Below the pieces are notes generated by a model. It saw nothing but the letters and a program-made list of their open reading frames with translations, ran no database searches and had not been told where the DNA came from. DNA of 64,000 nt from CAYTEO01 sp964436825 (GTDB lineage Bacteria; Krumholzibacteriota; Krumholzibacteriia; LZORAL124-64-63): the NCBI GenBank assembly GCA_964436825.1, contig CAYTEO010000006.1, forward strand, positions 1-64,000, read 5' to 3'. Shown here piece by piece: positions 1 to 9,938 of this stretch. The first letter of the stretch is position 1; every line of letters begins with the position of its first letter. The translations under genes were made by a program, and so were the position numbers.

Positions 1-155
1 TCAGTGCGGCAGGCTTGGAGCGTTTGCGTGGAGACCATCAGACGACACCCGGCATGGACCCCGCCCGGTCGGTCGGAGGCGTGGGGTGGGGAGAGAGGGG
101 GGGGGGGGGGGGTGGTCCGGGGGGGGGGGGGGGGGCGGGGGGGGGGCGCGGACGC
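1..155. other. Poly-G low-complexity edge, probable artefact
   Basis: From about 97 to 147 the sequence is almost pure G, with runs of 10 or more broken by single T or C bases. Positions 1-95 show no coding similarity I recognise. The stretch lies directly against the window edge and interrupts an adenosine deaminase gene whose N-terminal two thirds are missing. Homopolymer G at a sequence end is typical of two-colour sequencing artefacts and of poor assembly ends. I treat nothing in this stretch as biological. Confidence 0.6.
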
Positions 156-494
156 CGCGGCCGGCGCCCCCGACGTCCTGGCCCTGCTGCGCGAGGCGAA
201 CGTCCTGGTGGAGCTCTGCCCCGGCAGCAACGTGGCCACGGGCGTCGTTCCCGACCGGCTGTCCTTTCCGTTGCGCCGTTTCCTGGCGGCGGGGGTGCCC
301 TGCTGCCTCAACACGGACGACCCGGCCCTGTTCGGCGCCGGTCTGGCGGAGGAATACGCGCTGGCGGAGCGGCTGCTGGGCCTGACCCCCCAGGAGGCCT
401 GGACGATGCAGCGGCAGGCCGTCGCGGCCGCCTTCGTCGCCCCCGAGCGGCGGGAGCGGTTGCAGGAGCTGCTCGCGGCCCGCGCGGGCGCGCC

Positions 495-513
<19 letters not shown>
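156..513 (+). CDS. add: Adenosine deaminase, C-terminal fragment
   Basis: This is the last ~118 codons of an adenosine/AMP deaminase-family protein, which hydrolyses adenosine to inosine in purine salvage. The fragment holds the family's C-terminal signature: a CPGSN motif, then an HPLRR-like stretch (FPLRRFLAAGVP), then the NTDDP motif with the acidic residues of the metal site. The Zn-binding HxH and the SLPKxELH N-terminus are missing because the poly-G edge replaces them. The start given is only where the reading becomes protein-like. The stop (511-513) lies inside the 3' end of metG on the other strand, a 19-bp convergent overlap. Whether it deaminates adenosine, adenine or another substrate cannot be told from the fragment. 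Confidence 0.75.
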
Positions 514-2231
<1,718 letters not shown>

Positions 2232-2326
2232 CGACTCGTCCGTGCTGCAGACTGCCGGACGATGGTGCGAGCAACGTAAGCCACCCGCCCCGGTGGTGGC
2301 AAGACACGAACGGACGGGAGCGTGAC

Positions 2327-3121
2327 ATGGATCTGGGACTGCGGGGCAAGGTGGCCCTGGTGCTGGCCGGTTCGCGCGGGTTCGGTCGCGCCGTGGCCGA
2401 GGAGCTGGCGGCCGAGGGGGCGCACGTCGCCCTCTGCGCCCGCGGCGAGGACGACCTGGCCGCCGCAACGGCGGCGGTGGCCGCCCGCGGCGCCGGGAAG
2501 GTCCTGCCCGGGGCCCTCGACGTGACCGACGGCGAGGCCCTCGAACGGTTCATCACCCGGGTCGAGCACGAGCTGGGCCCGGTCGACTGCTGCCTGATCA
2601 ACGCGGGCGGGCCGCCGGCGGCGTCGTTCTTCGAGCTGGACGACGACCGGTGGCTGGCGGCCTACCGCCTGAACCTGGAGGTCGCCGTCCGGGTCTGTCG
2701 CCGGCTGCTGCCCGGGATGCGGGCCCGGCGCTTCGGCAGGATCGTCCAGGTCACCTCGGTCGCCGTCCGCGAGCCGGTGGCCGACCTGGTCCTCTCCAAC
2801 ACGATCCGCCCGGCGGCCCACGCCCTGATCCACCACCTGGCCCGCGAGGCCGCGGCCGACGGGGTGACCCTCAACTCCGTGGCGCCGGGATTCCACGCCA
2901 CCAGCGCCGTCGAGAGGCTCGTCGACCGCAAGCTGGCCGACGGCGCGGCGGCGTCCCGTCAGGAGGTCCTGGCCGCCTGGGAACGGGAGATCCCGGCCCG
3001 CCGGCTGGGGGAACCCGAGGAACTGGCGGCCCTGGTGGTCTTCCTCATGTCGCGGCGGGCCGGTTACATCACCGGCCAGCTCGTCACCTGCGACGGCGGC
3101 TGGGTCCGGGCCACCTTCTAG
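2327..3121 (+). CDS. SDR-family oxidoreductase with altered active site
   Basis: Short-chain dehydrogenase/reductase of 264 aa with a cytoplasmic Rossmann fold. The cofactor loop reads AGSRGFG (14-20), the NAG motif is at 92-94 (INAGG), and the C-terminal end is a typical substrate-loop plus CDGGW strand. The catalytic Ser is present (Ser134, QVTS). The place of the usual Tyr-x3-Lys is taken by Ser147 and Arg151 within LSNTIRPAAHAL. I know of FabG-like proteins annotated as 3-oxoacyl-ACP reductases that share this SNxxR pattern, so it looks like a subfamily trait and not a point mutation. Chemistry and substrate are unknown. Start chosen at ATG 2327, preceded by GGGAG; longer in-frame extension is not family-like. 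It stands alone, divergent from metG. Confidence 0.85.
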   Translation: MDLGLRGKVALVLAGSRGFGRAVAEELAAEGAHVALCARGEDDLAAATAAVAARGAGKVLPGALDVTDGEALERFITRVEHELGPVDCCLINAGGPPAASFFELDDDRWLAAYRLNLEVAVRVCRRLLPGMRARRFGRIVQVTSVAVREPVADLVLSNTIRPAAHALIHHLAREAAADGVTLNSVAPGFHATSAVERLVDRKLADGAAASRQEVLAAWEREIPARRLGEPEELAALVVFLMSRRAGYITGQLVTCDGGWVRATF

Positions 3122-3157
3122 CCCGGACGGTTCGTGGGGGCGCTGCGCGTGGTGCGC

Positions 3158-3185
3158 TTGACGCCGGGAACCGCACCCTTATCTT
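3158..3185 (+). promoter_or_regulatory. Putative sigma-70 promoter, TTGACG-N16-TATCTT
   Basis: TTGACG (3158-3163) and TATCTT (3180-3185) are separated by 16 bp. The site lies 47 bp upstream of the small ORF at 3233. The same TATCTT -10 hexamer occurs in the promoter proposed at 3741. Confidence 0.5.
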
Positions 3186-3232
3186 AGGGGTTGCAGAACC
3201 GACAAGATGAGGAAGACGACCGGGGGGAAACC

Positions 3233-3313
3233 ATGGGCGATATCCTGGTGGCCATGATCGCGTACCTGGTGCTCGTCCAGTGGGTGCTCCCGCGGCTCGG
3301 CGTCCCCACCTGA
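3233..3313 (+). CDS. Small single-span membrane protein, 26 aa
   Basis: A 26-codon ORF reading MGDILVAMIAYLVLVQWVLP then RLGVPT. It is preceded by a purine-rich GGGGGGAAA and lies just downstream of a good promoter. One hydrophobic helix covers nearly the whole product, ending in a positively charged Arg, so it is probably a membrane microprotein. The next gene, an FmdB zinc ribbon, starts 76 bp later in the same direction and may be co-transcribed. No function is recognised. Support is the RBS, promoter and coherent transmembrane composition; a chance ORF is possible at this length. Confidence 0.5.
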   Translation: MGDILVAMIAYLVLVQWVLPRLGVPT

Positions 3314-3389
3314 GGCGCCACCTGCTCGATCGGGGATCGGGCGAGTCGCGACGAGGAACGGGACGCGGATGGAGTGAGGTGACCGTACC

Positions 3390-3581
3390 ATGCCGATGTT
3401 CGAGTTCGTCTGCAAGGAGTGCGGGGCCGAGTTCGAGGAACTGTTGACCCATGCCGAGCTGGAGGCGGGTGAGGTCACCTGCCCCGAATGCGGCTCCGGC
3501 AAGGTGGAGCGGCAGCTCTCCAGCTTCGCCTCCGGTGGTGCCACCGGTGGCACCGGTTGCGGCTCGGGCGGCTTCACCTGA
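3390..3581 (+). CDS. FmdB-family zinc ribbon protein
   Basis: 63-aa protein beginning MPMFEFVCKECG, the classic start of the FmdB/CxxC regulatory protein family. Two Cys-x2-Cys knuckles (Cys8/Cys11 and the CPEC pair near 34-37) form a zinc ribbon. The tail is rich in Gly and Ser and has one more Cys. FmdB-type proteins were first noted beside formamidase genes as putative regulators; most remain uncharacterised. The ATG at 3390 has GGAGTGAGGTGACC upstream. A hairpin with a short T run follows at 3611-3641, so it probably ends the transcript that starts near 3190. Confidence 0.85.
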   Translation: MPMFEFVCKECGAEFEELLTHAELEAGEVTCPECGSGKVERQLSSFASGGATGGTGCGSGGFT

Positions 3582-3610
3582 GCGGCATGACAGGAAAGCA
3601 CTTGCAGTGC

Positions 3611-3641
3611 GGGGGCGGCCGGCGGCCGCCCCTCGTTTTCG
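3611..3641 (+). terminator. Rho-independent terminator after the zinc-ribbon gene
   Basis: A 9-bp GC stem (GGGGCGGCC 3612-3620 with GGCCGCCCC 3624-3632) and a 3-nt loop are followed by TCGTTTTC. This is one of the few hairpins in the window with a real T-rich tail. Confidence 0.6.
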
Positions 3642-3740
3642 GTGGCGTCGACCCCGGCGCGCCGCGCCGGCGGCCGGACGCACACCCCGGCGACACGTGC
3701 TTCGTGCCGCGCTTCCCGGGGGCCGCCGGCGGGGCCGTCG

Positions 3741-3770
3741 TTGACAACCGCGGGTCCGGTTCCCTATCTT
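3741..3770 (+). promoter_or_regulatory. Promoter TTGACA-N18-TATCTT
   Basis: A consensus -35 TTGACA (3741-3746) and TATCTT (3765-3770) are 18 bp apart and 50 bp upstream of the ATG of the FGE-like lipoprotein. Confidence 0.6.
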
Positions 3771-3819
3771 CTGACGCGACATCTCGCTTTCTCGAATCCG
3801 TGTTCCCCGGAGGAAGATC

Positions 3820-5397
3820 ATGCGTGGAACGGGCCGCTGGAGTGCTCTCGCTCTCGTGCTCGCTGTCTTGTGGCTGGCCGGCTGCAACGATTCGCCGACG
3901 GGCGTCGACTCGTCGGGTGCCCTGGACATCCGGCTCGAACCCGCGGGTGCCGCGGCCGCCTGGCGCCTGGAGGGACACGGACGGGTGGAGACCGGGACGG
4001 GCGATCACCATTTCGGCGACCTGATCCCCGGGCTCTACACCGTGACCTGGCTGCGGACCGAAGGGTGGGTGAACCTGGACGAGGAGACGGTGACGGTGAC
4101 CGTCTGGGCCAACCAGACCGTGGAGGTCGTGGGGCGTTTCGTCCAGGACGCCCCCTCGCACGTGAGCGTCGTCGTGGAGCCCGCCGGCATCGAGGCCAGG
4201 TGGGCCCTGACCAAACCGGACGGGGAGATCATCTTCGGACAGGGCAGCCAGGAACTCGACCTGGAGCATGCCGGTCCCATCACCCTCCACTGGGAGGAGA
4301 TGGAGGACCGGTGGCAGCCCCAGCCGCCGACGGTGCGGGCCGTGGCCTCGGCCGAGGGGGTCACCTTCACGGGGGCCTACCAGGAGCGGCTGCCCCTGGA
4401 TCGCGGTTTCGTCTGCCTGCCGAGCGGCAGCTTCCTGATGGGCAGCCCCGTGGACGAACTCGGGCACGACGCCGACGAGACGCTGCACCAGGTGACCCTG
4501 ACCCACCGGTTCTGGTGCCTGCAGCGCGAGGTGACCATCCGCGACATCCTCGAGGGTGCCGTCCTCGGTTCGTACCACGACGCGGCGCGGGTGCTGGTCG
4601 AGGCCCACGACTCCGGCCCCAATGCCGACCAGATCGACACCGTCACCTACGCCAACAACCCCAACCTGGTCATCTACGTGCGCAATCCGATGCAGTTCAA
4701 TCCCTCGCCGACCGCCGAGCGCGTCACCATCTACGACGCCGTGGACGGAAGCACGGAGCTGCTGACCTCCTTCGAGATCGAGGGCGTCAGGATCGACGTC
4801 TCGTCCGATGCCGGTGACGATCCCTTCAGCTTCTCCACGGACGTCAGCTACCTGCCCGTGGAGGTGACCTGGCACCTGGCCGCCGCCTACTGCGACTGGC
4901 TCAGCCTGGGCGACGGTCTGCCGCGCTGCTACGATCACGCCACCTGGGCCCTGACGGGCGATCCCTACACCCTGACGGGATACCGCCTGCCGACAGAGGC
5001 CGAGTGGGAGTACGCCTGCCGGGCGGGGACCGAGACAGCGTTCCATTCCGGTCCCATCCTCAGCCAGGCCGTCGACGATCCCAACCTGGATGCCGTCGCC
5101 TGGTACGGCTCGCAGGCACGGCTCCGTCTGGGCATGCTGAAGCTGCCCAACGCCTTCGGCCTCTACGACATGCACGGGAACCTCTGGGAATGGACCACCG
5201 ACTGGTACGGGCCCTACGCGGAGGGGCCGGTCGTCGATCCCGTCGGTCCCGCCACCGGTGAGCTGAGGGTCACGCGCGGCGGTTTCTTCGCCAGCATGGC
5301 CATCGAGTGCCGGTCGGCCAACCGCCGGCCCTACGATCCCGTGTACAACCAGGCCATCGGTATCCGGCCGGTGCGCCTCCACGTCGAGACCCGCTGA
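3820..5397 (+). CDS. Lipoprotein with FGE/SUMF1-like domain
   Basis: 525 aa. A signal peptide ends in a lipobox (LAGC, Cys22), so the product is probably a lipoprotein facing the periplasm or the surface. Residues 23-190 are beta-rich and look like two carbohydrate-binding or Ig-like repeats. From about 195 to the end there is a formylglycine-generating-enzyme/SUMF1 fold: LPSGSFLMGS, the YRLPTEAEWEYACRAG motif, the GLYDMHGNLWEWTTDWYG motif and a C-terminal RGGF...RSANRR. In true FGE the catalytic cysteines lie just after the GGS/F strand; here that stretch reads GGFFASMAIECR, with only one Cys. It is therefore more likely a non-catalytic SUMF1-type domain than a sulfatase activator. Good SD (GGAGGAAG) before ATG 3820. 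Confidence 0.85.
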   Translation: MRGTGRWSALALVLAVLWLAGCNDSPTGVDSSGALDIRLEPAGAAAAWRLEGHGRVETGTGDHHFGDLIPGLYTVTWLRTEGWVNLDEETVTVTVWANQTVEVVGRFVQDAPSHVSVVVEPAGIEARWALTKPDGEIIFGQGSQELDLEHAGPITLHWEEMEDRWQPQPPTVRAVASAEGVTFTGAYQERLPLDRGFVCLPSGSFLMGSPVDELGHDADETLHQVTLTHRFWCLQREVTIRDILEGAVLGSYHDAARVLVEAHDSGPNADQIDTVTYANNPNLVIYVRNPMQFNPSPTAERVTIYDAVDGSTELLTSFEIEGVRIDVSSDAGDDPFSFSTDVSYLPVEVTWHLAAAYCDWLSLGDGLPRCYDHATWALTGDPYTLTGYRLPTEAEWEYACRAGTETAFHSGPILSQAVDDPNLDAVAWYGSQARLRLGMLKLPNAFGLYDMHGNLWEWTTDWYGPYAEGPVVDPVGPATGELRVTRGGFFASMAIECRSANRRPYDPVYNQAIGIRPVRLHVETR

Positions 5398-5428
5398 CAG
5401 GCAGCTCGAGGGTCTCTCCTGCAAGGAC

Positions 5429-5454
5429 ATGCCGGCGGTCCCGACCGCCGGCAT
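5429..5454. terminator. Perfect hairpin between convergent genes
   Basis: A 12-bp perfect inverted repeat, ATGCCGGCGGTC / GACCGCCGGCAT, with a 2-nt centre, followed on the plus strand by CGTCTT. It lies between the 3' ends of the FGE-like gene and the PAP2 gene and can serve both. Confidence 0.6.
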
Positions 5455-5557
5455 CGTCTTGCCCGGCAGTGGGGGGACCCGCGTGCCCGCGCCATGTCGC
5501 GGGGCGGCGAGGCCTGCCGGACACGGGAGAGCAGGACGCGCGATCCCGGTGCGACGC

Positions 5558-6481
5558 TCAGGGAAGCGGGGCGCCCGTTCCCGGTGCCCGCCGTCCCTTC
5601 TCGCCGAGCCGCTCGCCCAGCCAGACGACCAGGGATCCCAGCAGCAGTCCCCCGATGACGTCGACGACGTAGTGGTACCGGCAGTAGACGGTCGCTGCGC
5701 TGAGCAGGACGAAGAACAGCGTCATCCACCAGCGGTGGCGGGGGAAGTTCTTCCAGACGTGCCACCAGCCCATCATCGTCGCCGCCACGTGGCTGGAGGG
5801 GAAGGCGGCGCCCAGGATGGCGCCGTGGGCGTGGATGTAGCGCATGATGTCGGTGAAGAGCCAGCCGCCCACCGGGATGGGGCCGGTCCGGAAGTACTTG
5901 GGGCCCCAGGCGGGGAAGAAGGTGTAGAGGGTGTAGCAGAGCAGCATCGTGGCGCCCAGGTCCCGGATGAAGTCGCGCAGGGCCTGCCAGCGCTCCGGCG
6001 AGGGGCGGGACCGGTCGCGCATGATCAGCCAGATCGTCAGCGGAGCGACGAGGTAGTAGCCGAAGTAGGCGAACTCCATCAGCTCGTGGAACCACGGCCA
6101 CGGCCAGGCCCGCGACCAGGCCAGGCTGGGCTGGAGGCCGAAGAGGTGCTCCTCCAGGTTGATGAGCCACGGGTCGAAGGAGTCGTGGAAACCGTGGAAG
6201 ACGATCCCGAGCTGGGCCATCTCGTTGTAGAAGAAGGGGAAGGCGAACGGGAGGTAGATCTCGCCGAGGAAGCGCGCCGTCCGGTGGGGCGAGCGGCGCA
6301 GCAGGGGCGGGACGAACCAGACGGCCAGGGCCAGCAACAGGTGCAGCGAGAGGTGCCACCAGGGGTGGGGCGTCACGACGGGATTGAGCTGGGGGTAGAA
6401 ACCGCTGCCGACGAGGTAGACGACGGCCCAGCGATCCAGGTCGATCCGGTAGAGGGAGAGCTTGGCCAGCCTACGGCGCAT
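5558..6481 (-). CDS. PAP2-family membrane enzyme, putative phosphosphingolipid step
   Basis: 307-aa polytopic membrane protein with about six hydrophobic segments. It carries the PAP2 phosphatase/transferase motifs: PSSH (228-231) and YCRYHYVVD (266-274) with the catalytic His. Its overall layout resembles the PAP2_3/Aur1-like group that includes inositol-phosphorylceramide synthases. It is the last gene of the spt operon and its start overlaps the end of the reductase gene by 11 bp. Plausible roles are transfer of a phospho-head group to ceramide, or dephosphorylation of a phospho-sphingolipid. The head group cannot be predicted. ATG 6481 was chosen because the hydrophobic domain begins soon after it and upstream frame content is a shadow of the reductase. 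Confidence 0.8.
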   Translation of the reverse strand: MRRRLAKLSLYRIDLDRWAVVYLVGSGFYPQLNPVVTPHPWWHLSLHLLLALAVWFVPPLLRRSPHRTARFLGEIYLPFAFPFFYNEMAQLGIVFHGFHDSFDPWLINLEEHLFGLQPSLAWSRAWPWPWFHELMEFAYFGYYLVAPLTIWLIMRDRSRPSPERWQALRDFIRDLGATMLLCYTLYTFFPAWGPKYFRTGPIPVGGWLFTDIMRYIHAHGAILGAAFPSSHVAATMMGWWHVWKNFPRHRWWMTLFFVLLSAATVYCRYHYVVDVIGGLLLGSLVVWLGERLGEKGRRAPGTGAPLP

Positions 6482-7496
6482 CCAGCCACCCCGCTTCCCT
6501 GTAGAAGGCCAGCGTCTCGCGGAACCCGTCGCCCAGCGGCCGGGCCGGCGACAAGCCCAGGTCCCGCCGCAAGCGCTCCCCGCTGCAGAGCCAGGCCTCG
6601 GCCCGCAGGTCCAGCCGGCGGTCCGCTCCCAGCAGCGGGGAGCGTCGCCACGGCGGCGGCAGGAACCTGGCGAGGGCATCCAGCAGGCCGCTCGAGAGGG
6701 CCAGCAGGCGGACCCGGCGGTTCCAGGCGACGGCCAGCGATGCCGCCAGGTCGGCGTAGCCGTACCGGCGGCCGTCGTCGATGAAGTAGACGTCCGCCGT
6801 CCGCTCGGCCCGCAGCAGGGCCGCGACCGCGGTTGCCACGTCACGGCCGTCGACCAGCGAGAGGGCGGCGATCCGGCCCAGCCGGACGCACCAGCCGCGG
6901 CGGGCCAGGCGGAACAACGGCAGGAAGGCCGTGTCCCGTGGACCGTAGAGGGCGGGGGGGCGCAGGGCGGTCGTCGCGAAGGGCCACCCGTCGCGCAGCA
7001 GTGCCTCGGCCGCCAGCTTGGAGCGCCCGTAGGCGGTCACGGGGCGGCAGGGAGCGTCCTCCCGCAGGGGACGGTCCGGCGTGGTCGGTCCCGCCGCCGC
7101 GAGACTGGAGATCAGCACGAAGCGGCCAACGGAGCCGTCGGCGGCGGCCGCCCGGAGCAGACGCCGGGTCGTCTCCACGTTCCCCAGCCGGTAGCCGGCC
7201 TCGTCGCGGGCCCGCACGACCCCGGCGCAGTGGACGACCGCCGTCGCGCCGGCGACCGCGGCGGTCAGCTCGTCCAGCCTGGTGTCGTCCCCCTCCCGTC
7301 CCGAGGGGGGCACGAGGGGGGCATCGACCGTCTCGACCGGCTTGCCGGCCAGCCAGCGCCGGTCGCTGGTGGGACGGGTCAGGGCGCGGACGCGCCAGCC
7401 GGCGGCCAGCAGCGCGTCGGCGATGTGACTGCCCAGGAAGCCCGTCCCGCCGGTCAGGACGGCCAGGGGTGAGGAGGAGTCGACGGTGGCCACCAT
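6471..7496 (-). CDS. cerR: NAD-dependent epimerase/reductase, CerR-like
   Basis: 341-aa extended SDR. The nucleotide-binding motif is TGGTGFLG (15-22), with Ser130/131 and the catalytic pair Tyr156 / Lys160 in YGRSK. In Caulobacter, an NAD-dependent epimerase-like protein encoded near spt reduces the 3-keto group during ceramide synthesis (CerR). This gene's place in an spt operon suggests the same job: 3-oxo-ceramide or 3-ketosphinganine reduction, cytoplasmic or at the inner membrane. It starts 1 bp after the N-acyltransferase stop codon region (TGAG-ATG), so the two are translationally coupled. General sugar-epimerase or 3-beta-HSD-like activity is the alternative if the operon reading is wrong. 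Confidence 0.8.
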   Translation of the reverse strand: MVATVDSSSPLAVLTGGTGFLGSHIADALLAAGWRVRALTRPTSDRRWLAGKPVETVDAPLVPPSGREGDDTRLDELTAAVAGATAVVHCAGVVRARDEAGYRLGNVETTRRLLRAAAADGSVGRFVLISSLAAAGPTTPDRPLREDAPCRPVTAYGRSKLAAEALLRDGWPFATTALRPPALYGPRDTAFLPLFRLARRGWCVRLGRIAALSLVDGRDVATAVAALLRAERTADVYFIDDGRRYGYADLAASLAVAWNRRVRLLALSSGLLDALARFLPPPWRRSPLLGADRRLDLRAEAWLCSGERLRRDLGLSPARPLGDGFRETLAFYREAGWLDAP

Positions 7497-7497
7497 C

Positions 7498-8628
7498 TCA
7501 CTCCAACGGCAGGTCGTAGATCCGGTAGGTCTTGTAGATCTCCGCCCCGATCCCCTCGAGGATCCGGTTCATGGGCCTGTTGTCCTCCAGGATCCAGCTG
7601 CACTCGCCACGGGCGATGCCCCCCTTGAAGGCGGCCTTCATCGTCCGCAGCACCATGGCCATGTCGAGTCCCCGGTGCCGGTGCTCGGGGACGACGCCCA
7701 GCAGGAGGGTCCGGGCGTAGTCGATCTTCCTGCGGTCGGCCAGGAAGCGGAAGATGCCGAAGGGGAACAGGCGGCCCCGCACGCGCCGCAGGGCGATGTT
7801 GAAGTCCGGGACGGTCATGCTGAACCCCACCGGCTCCCCCTTGTACTCGGCGATCAGCAGGAGATTCTCGTTGACGAGCATCTTCATCTCCTTGGCCGCG
7901 AAGTAGAACTCCTCCGGCGACATGGGGATGAAGCCCCAGTTCTGGGACCAGCACCGGTTGTAGAGCTGGCGGATCGTCTCGACCTCCTGCTGGAACCGCT
8001 TCTTGTCGATGGGGCGGATCCTGACGTTGCCCTCGCCGCTGATGGCCCGCTTGGCATTGTTGAGCACACGGTCGGGGATCTGCATGCCGCTGGCGTCCAT
8101 CCGCCAGGCCCACAGGTCCTTGCCCTTGGCCAGGCCGGGGAAGCTCTCCAGCAGCGCGCGGTAGTACGGCGGGTTGTAGGCCATCCCGATGACCGGCGGC
8201 GTGGGAGGATCCTCCAGCAGCAGTCCGGGATTGTCGTGGTTCGTCGTGAAGTTCAGGGGTCCGCGCATCACGGCCATCCCCCGCTCCCGCAGCCAGTCGC
8301 GGGCGGTCGTCAGCAGGGCGTGGGCGACCTCCCGATCGTCGACGCACTCGAAGAAGCCGAAGAACCCGGCCTTCTCCTGCCAGTGCTCGATGTGGTTGCT
8401 GTCGACGCAGGCGGCGATCCGGCCCACGATCTCCCCGTTGCGGCGGGCCAGCCAGAGTCGCGTCTCGGCGTGCCGGAAGAAGGGGTTCTTCCGCTCGTCC
8501 AGGAACTCCCGCAGCTGGGACAGCAGGGGGAAGACGTAGTTGGGATCGTCGGCGTAGATGCGGTAGGGAAGCCTGATGAAGGCCTCGCGCTCCCGCTTGC
8601 CCGCGACGGGTGTGATCGAGAGGGCCAT
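7498..8628 (-). CDS. bcerS: GNAT-fold N-acyltransferase, putative bacterial ceramide synthase
   Basis: 376 aa with a GNAT acyltransferase half at about 190-370. The acyl-CoA pyrophosphate motif VVPEHRHRGLD lies near 312-322. The N-terminal half is a second, degenerate GNAT-like lobe (WLARRNGEIVGRIAAC near 59-74). No transmembrane helix or signal is visible. Directly downstream of spt (48 bp) and upstream of cerR, it is the best candidate for the N-acylation step joining a fatty acid to the sphingoid base. In Caulobacter the ceramide synthase gene near spt has likewise been described as an acyltransferase of this broad type and unrelated to eukaryotic CerS. The assignment is from family plus context; the acyl donor (CoA or ACP) is not visible. 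Confidence 0.75.
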   Translation of the reverse strand: MALSITPVAGKREREAFIRLPYRIYADDPNYVFPLLSQLREFLDERKNPFFRHAETRLWLARRNGEIVGRIAACVDSNHIEHWQEKAGFFGFFECVDDREVAHALLTTARDWLRERGMAVMRGPLNFTTNHDNPGLLLEDPPTPPVIGMAYNPPYYRALLESFPGLAKGKDLWAWRMDASGMQIPDRVLNNAKRAISGEGNVRIRPIDKKRFQQEVETIRQLYNRCWSQNWGFIPMSPEEFYFAAKEMKMLVNENLLLIAEYKGEPVGFSMTVPDFNIALRRVRGRLFPFGIFRFLADRRKIDYARTLLLGVVPEHRHRGLDMAMVLRTMKAAFKGGIARGECSWILEDNRPMNRILEGIGAEIYKTYRIYDLPLE

Positions 8629-8676
8629 GTGCGACTCCTTCCGCCTGGCTGTTCCGTGGCGGGGGCGGGGGGACGC

Positions 8677-9855
8677 TCAGACGACGCCCAGTTCCCGTCC
8701 GACGCGGGTCAGGATGTCCATCGCCTCGTGGATCTCGTCCTCGGTGTGGGTGGCCATGAGGCTCAGGCGGATCAGGGCGTCGCCCTTCTCCACGGCCGGG
8801 GAGACGACCGAGTTGACGAAGACCCCCTCCTCGAACAGCCGCTGGGTCATCTGGAACGCCTTGACGTCGTCGCCGATGCGGGCCGGGATGATGGGCGTCT
8901 CCGACGGGCCGGTGTCGAAGCCGGCCTCGTGCAGCCGCTCCATCATGATGCGCGTGTTGCGCCACAGCTGCTCGAGGCGCCATTCCTCCTCCAGCATGAC
9001 GTCGACGGCCGCCGAGACCGAGGCGACAGAGGCCGGGGGCATGCTGGCCGAGAAGATCAGCGAGCGGGCGATGTGCCGGATGTAGTGGATCGTGTCGGCG
9101 TCCGAGGCGATGAAGCCGCCGACCGAGGCCAGGGACTTGCTGAACGTCCCCATGATGAGGTGGACCCGGTCGGTCAGGCCGAAGTGGTCGGAGGTGCCGC
9201 GGCCCTGGTTGCCCATCACCCCGATGCCGTGGGCGTCGTCGACCATGACGACGGCGTCGTGGCGCTCCGCCAGCTCCACGATCCGGGGCAGGTCCGCCAC
9301 GTCGCCGTGCATGGAGAAGACGCCGTCGATGACGATCAGCTTGCCGTCGGTCTCGCAGGAGGCGAGGACCCGCTCCAGCGACTCCATGTCGTTGTGCCGG
9401 TACTTGCGCACCTTGCCGAAGCTCAGCCGCGTGCCGTCCAGGATGGAGGCGTGGTCGGTCCGGTCGACGATGACGGTGTCGTTGCGGCCCACCAGGGAGG
9501 AGATGACGCCCAGGTTCACCATCATCCCGGTGGAGAAGACGATCGCGGCCTCCTTGTGGACCAGCCGGGCCAGCTTCTCCTCCAGCTCGACGTGGATGTC
9601 CAGGGTGCCGTTGAGGAAGCGGGAACCGGCGCAGCCGGAGCCGTACTTGTCGATGGCGGCCTTGGCGGCCTCCTTGACCCGGGGATGGTTCGTCAGGCCC
9701 AGGTAGTTGTTGCTCCCGAGCATGATGACCCGCTTGCCACCGATCTGGACCGTGTTCTCCTGGGCCGACTCGATGACGCGGAAATAAGGATACAGGCCCG
9801 CGGCCTGGAGGTCCTTGGCGGTCGTGAACTGGGCAACCTTGTCGAGCAGACCCAT
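8677..9855 (-). CDS. spt: Serine palmitoyltransferase
   Basis: 392-aa alpha-oxoamine synthase, a PLP enzyme that condenses an amino acid with an acyl thioester. The start (MGLLDKVAQFTTAK...GYYPYF-like LYPYF) and motifs such as GSNNYLGLTNHP, CAGSRFLNGT and HVELEEKLA are those of Bacteroidetes-type serine palmitoyltransferase. It is closer to these than to AONS or 2-amino-3-ketobutyrate ligase as I remember them. His135 (DHAS) stacks on PLP, DDAHG is at 206-210, and the PLP lysine is Lys240 in GTFSKSLAS. The product would be 3-ketosphinganine, the first sphingolipid intermediate, made in the cytoplasm. First gene of a four-gene operon; a promoter lies 84 bp upstream and AAGGAAA is the likely SD. 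Confidence 0.9.
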   Translation of the reverse strand: MGLLDKVAQFTTAKDLQAAGLYPYFRVIESAQENTVQIGGKRVIMLGSNNYLGLTNHPRVKEAAKAAIDKYGSGCAGSRFLNGTLDIHVELEEKLARLVHKEAAIVFSTGMMVNLGVISSLVGRNDTVIVDRTDHASILDGTRLSFGKVRKYRHNDMESLERVLASCETDGKLIVIDGVFSMHGDVADLPRIVELAERHDAVVMVDDAHGIGVMGNQGRGTSDHFGLTDRVHLIMGTFSKSLASVGGFIASDADTIHYIRHIARSLIFSASMPPASVASVSAAVDVMLEEEWRLEQLWRNTRIMMERLHEAGFDTGPSETPIIPARIGDDVKAFQMTQRLFEEGVFVNSVVSPAVEKGDALIRLSLMATHTEDEIHEAMDILTRVGRELGVV

Positions 9856-9938
9856 GGCGTTCCGTTTCCTTGGCTAGGTCCCGCCGGCGGGCAGGCGCCC
9901 GCGCCGGCCGTGTGATCTCCGCGAGAGGGTGACCGGAA

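Noticed and set aside
97..147. G-quadruplex or regulatory poly-G element
   Set aside because: The runs of G at a window edge, coupled with loss of most of a deaminase gene, fit an artefact better than biology.
3820..5397. True formylglycine-generating enzyme
   Set aside because: The C-terminal segment has a single Cys where the enzyme needs a Cys pair, so the call is limited to an FGE/SUMF1-like domain.
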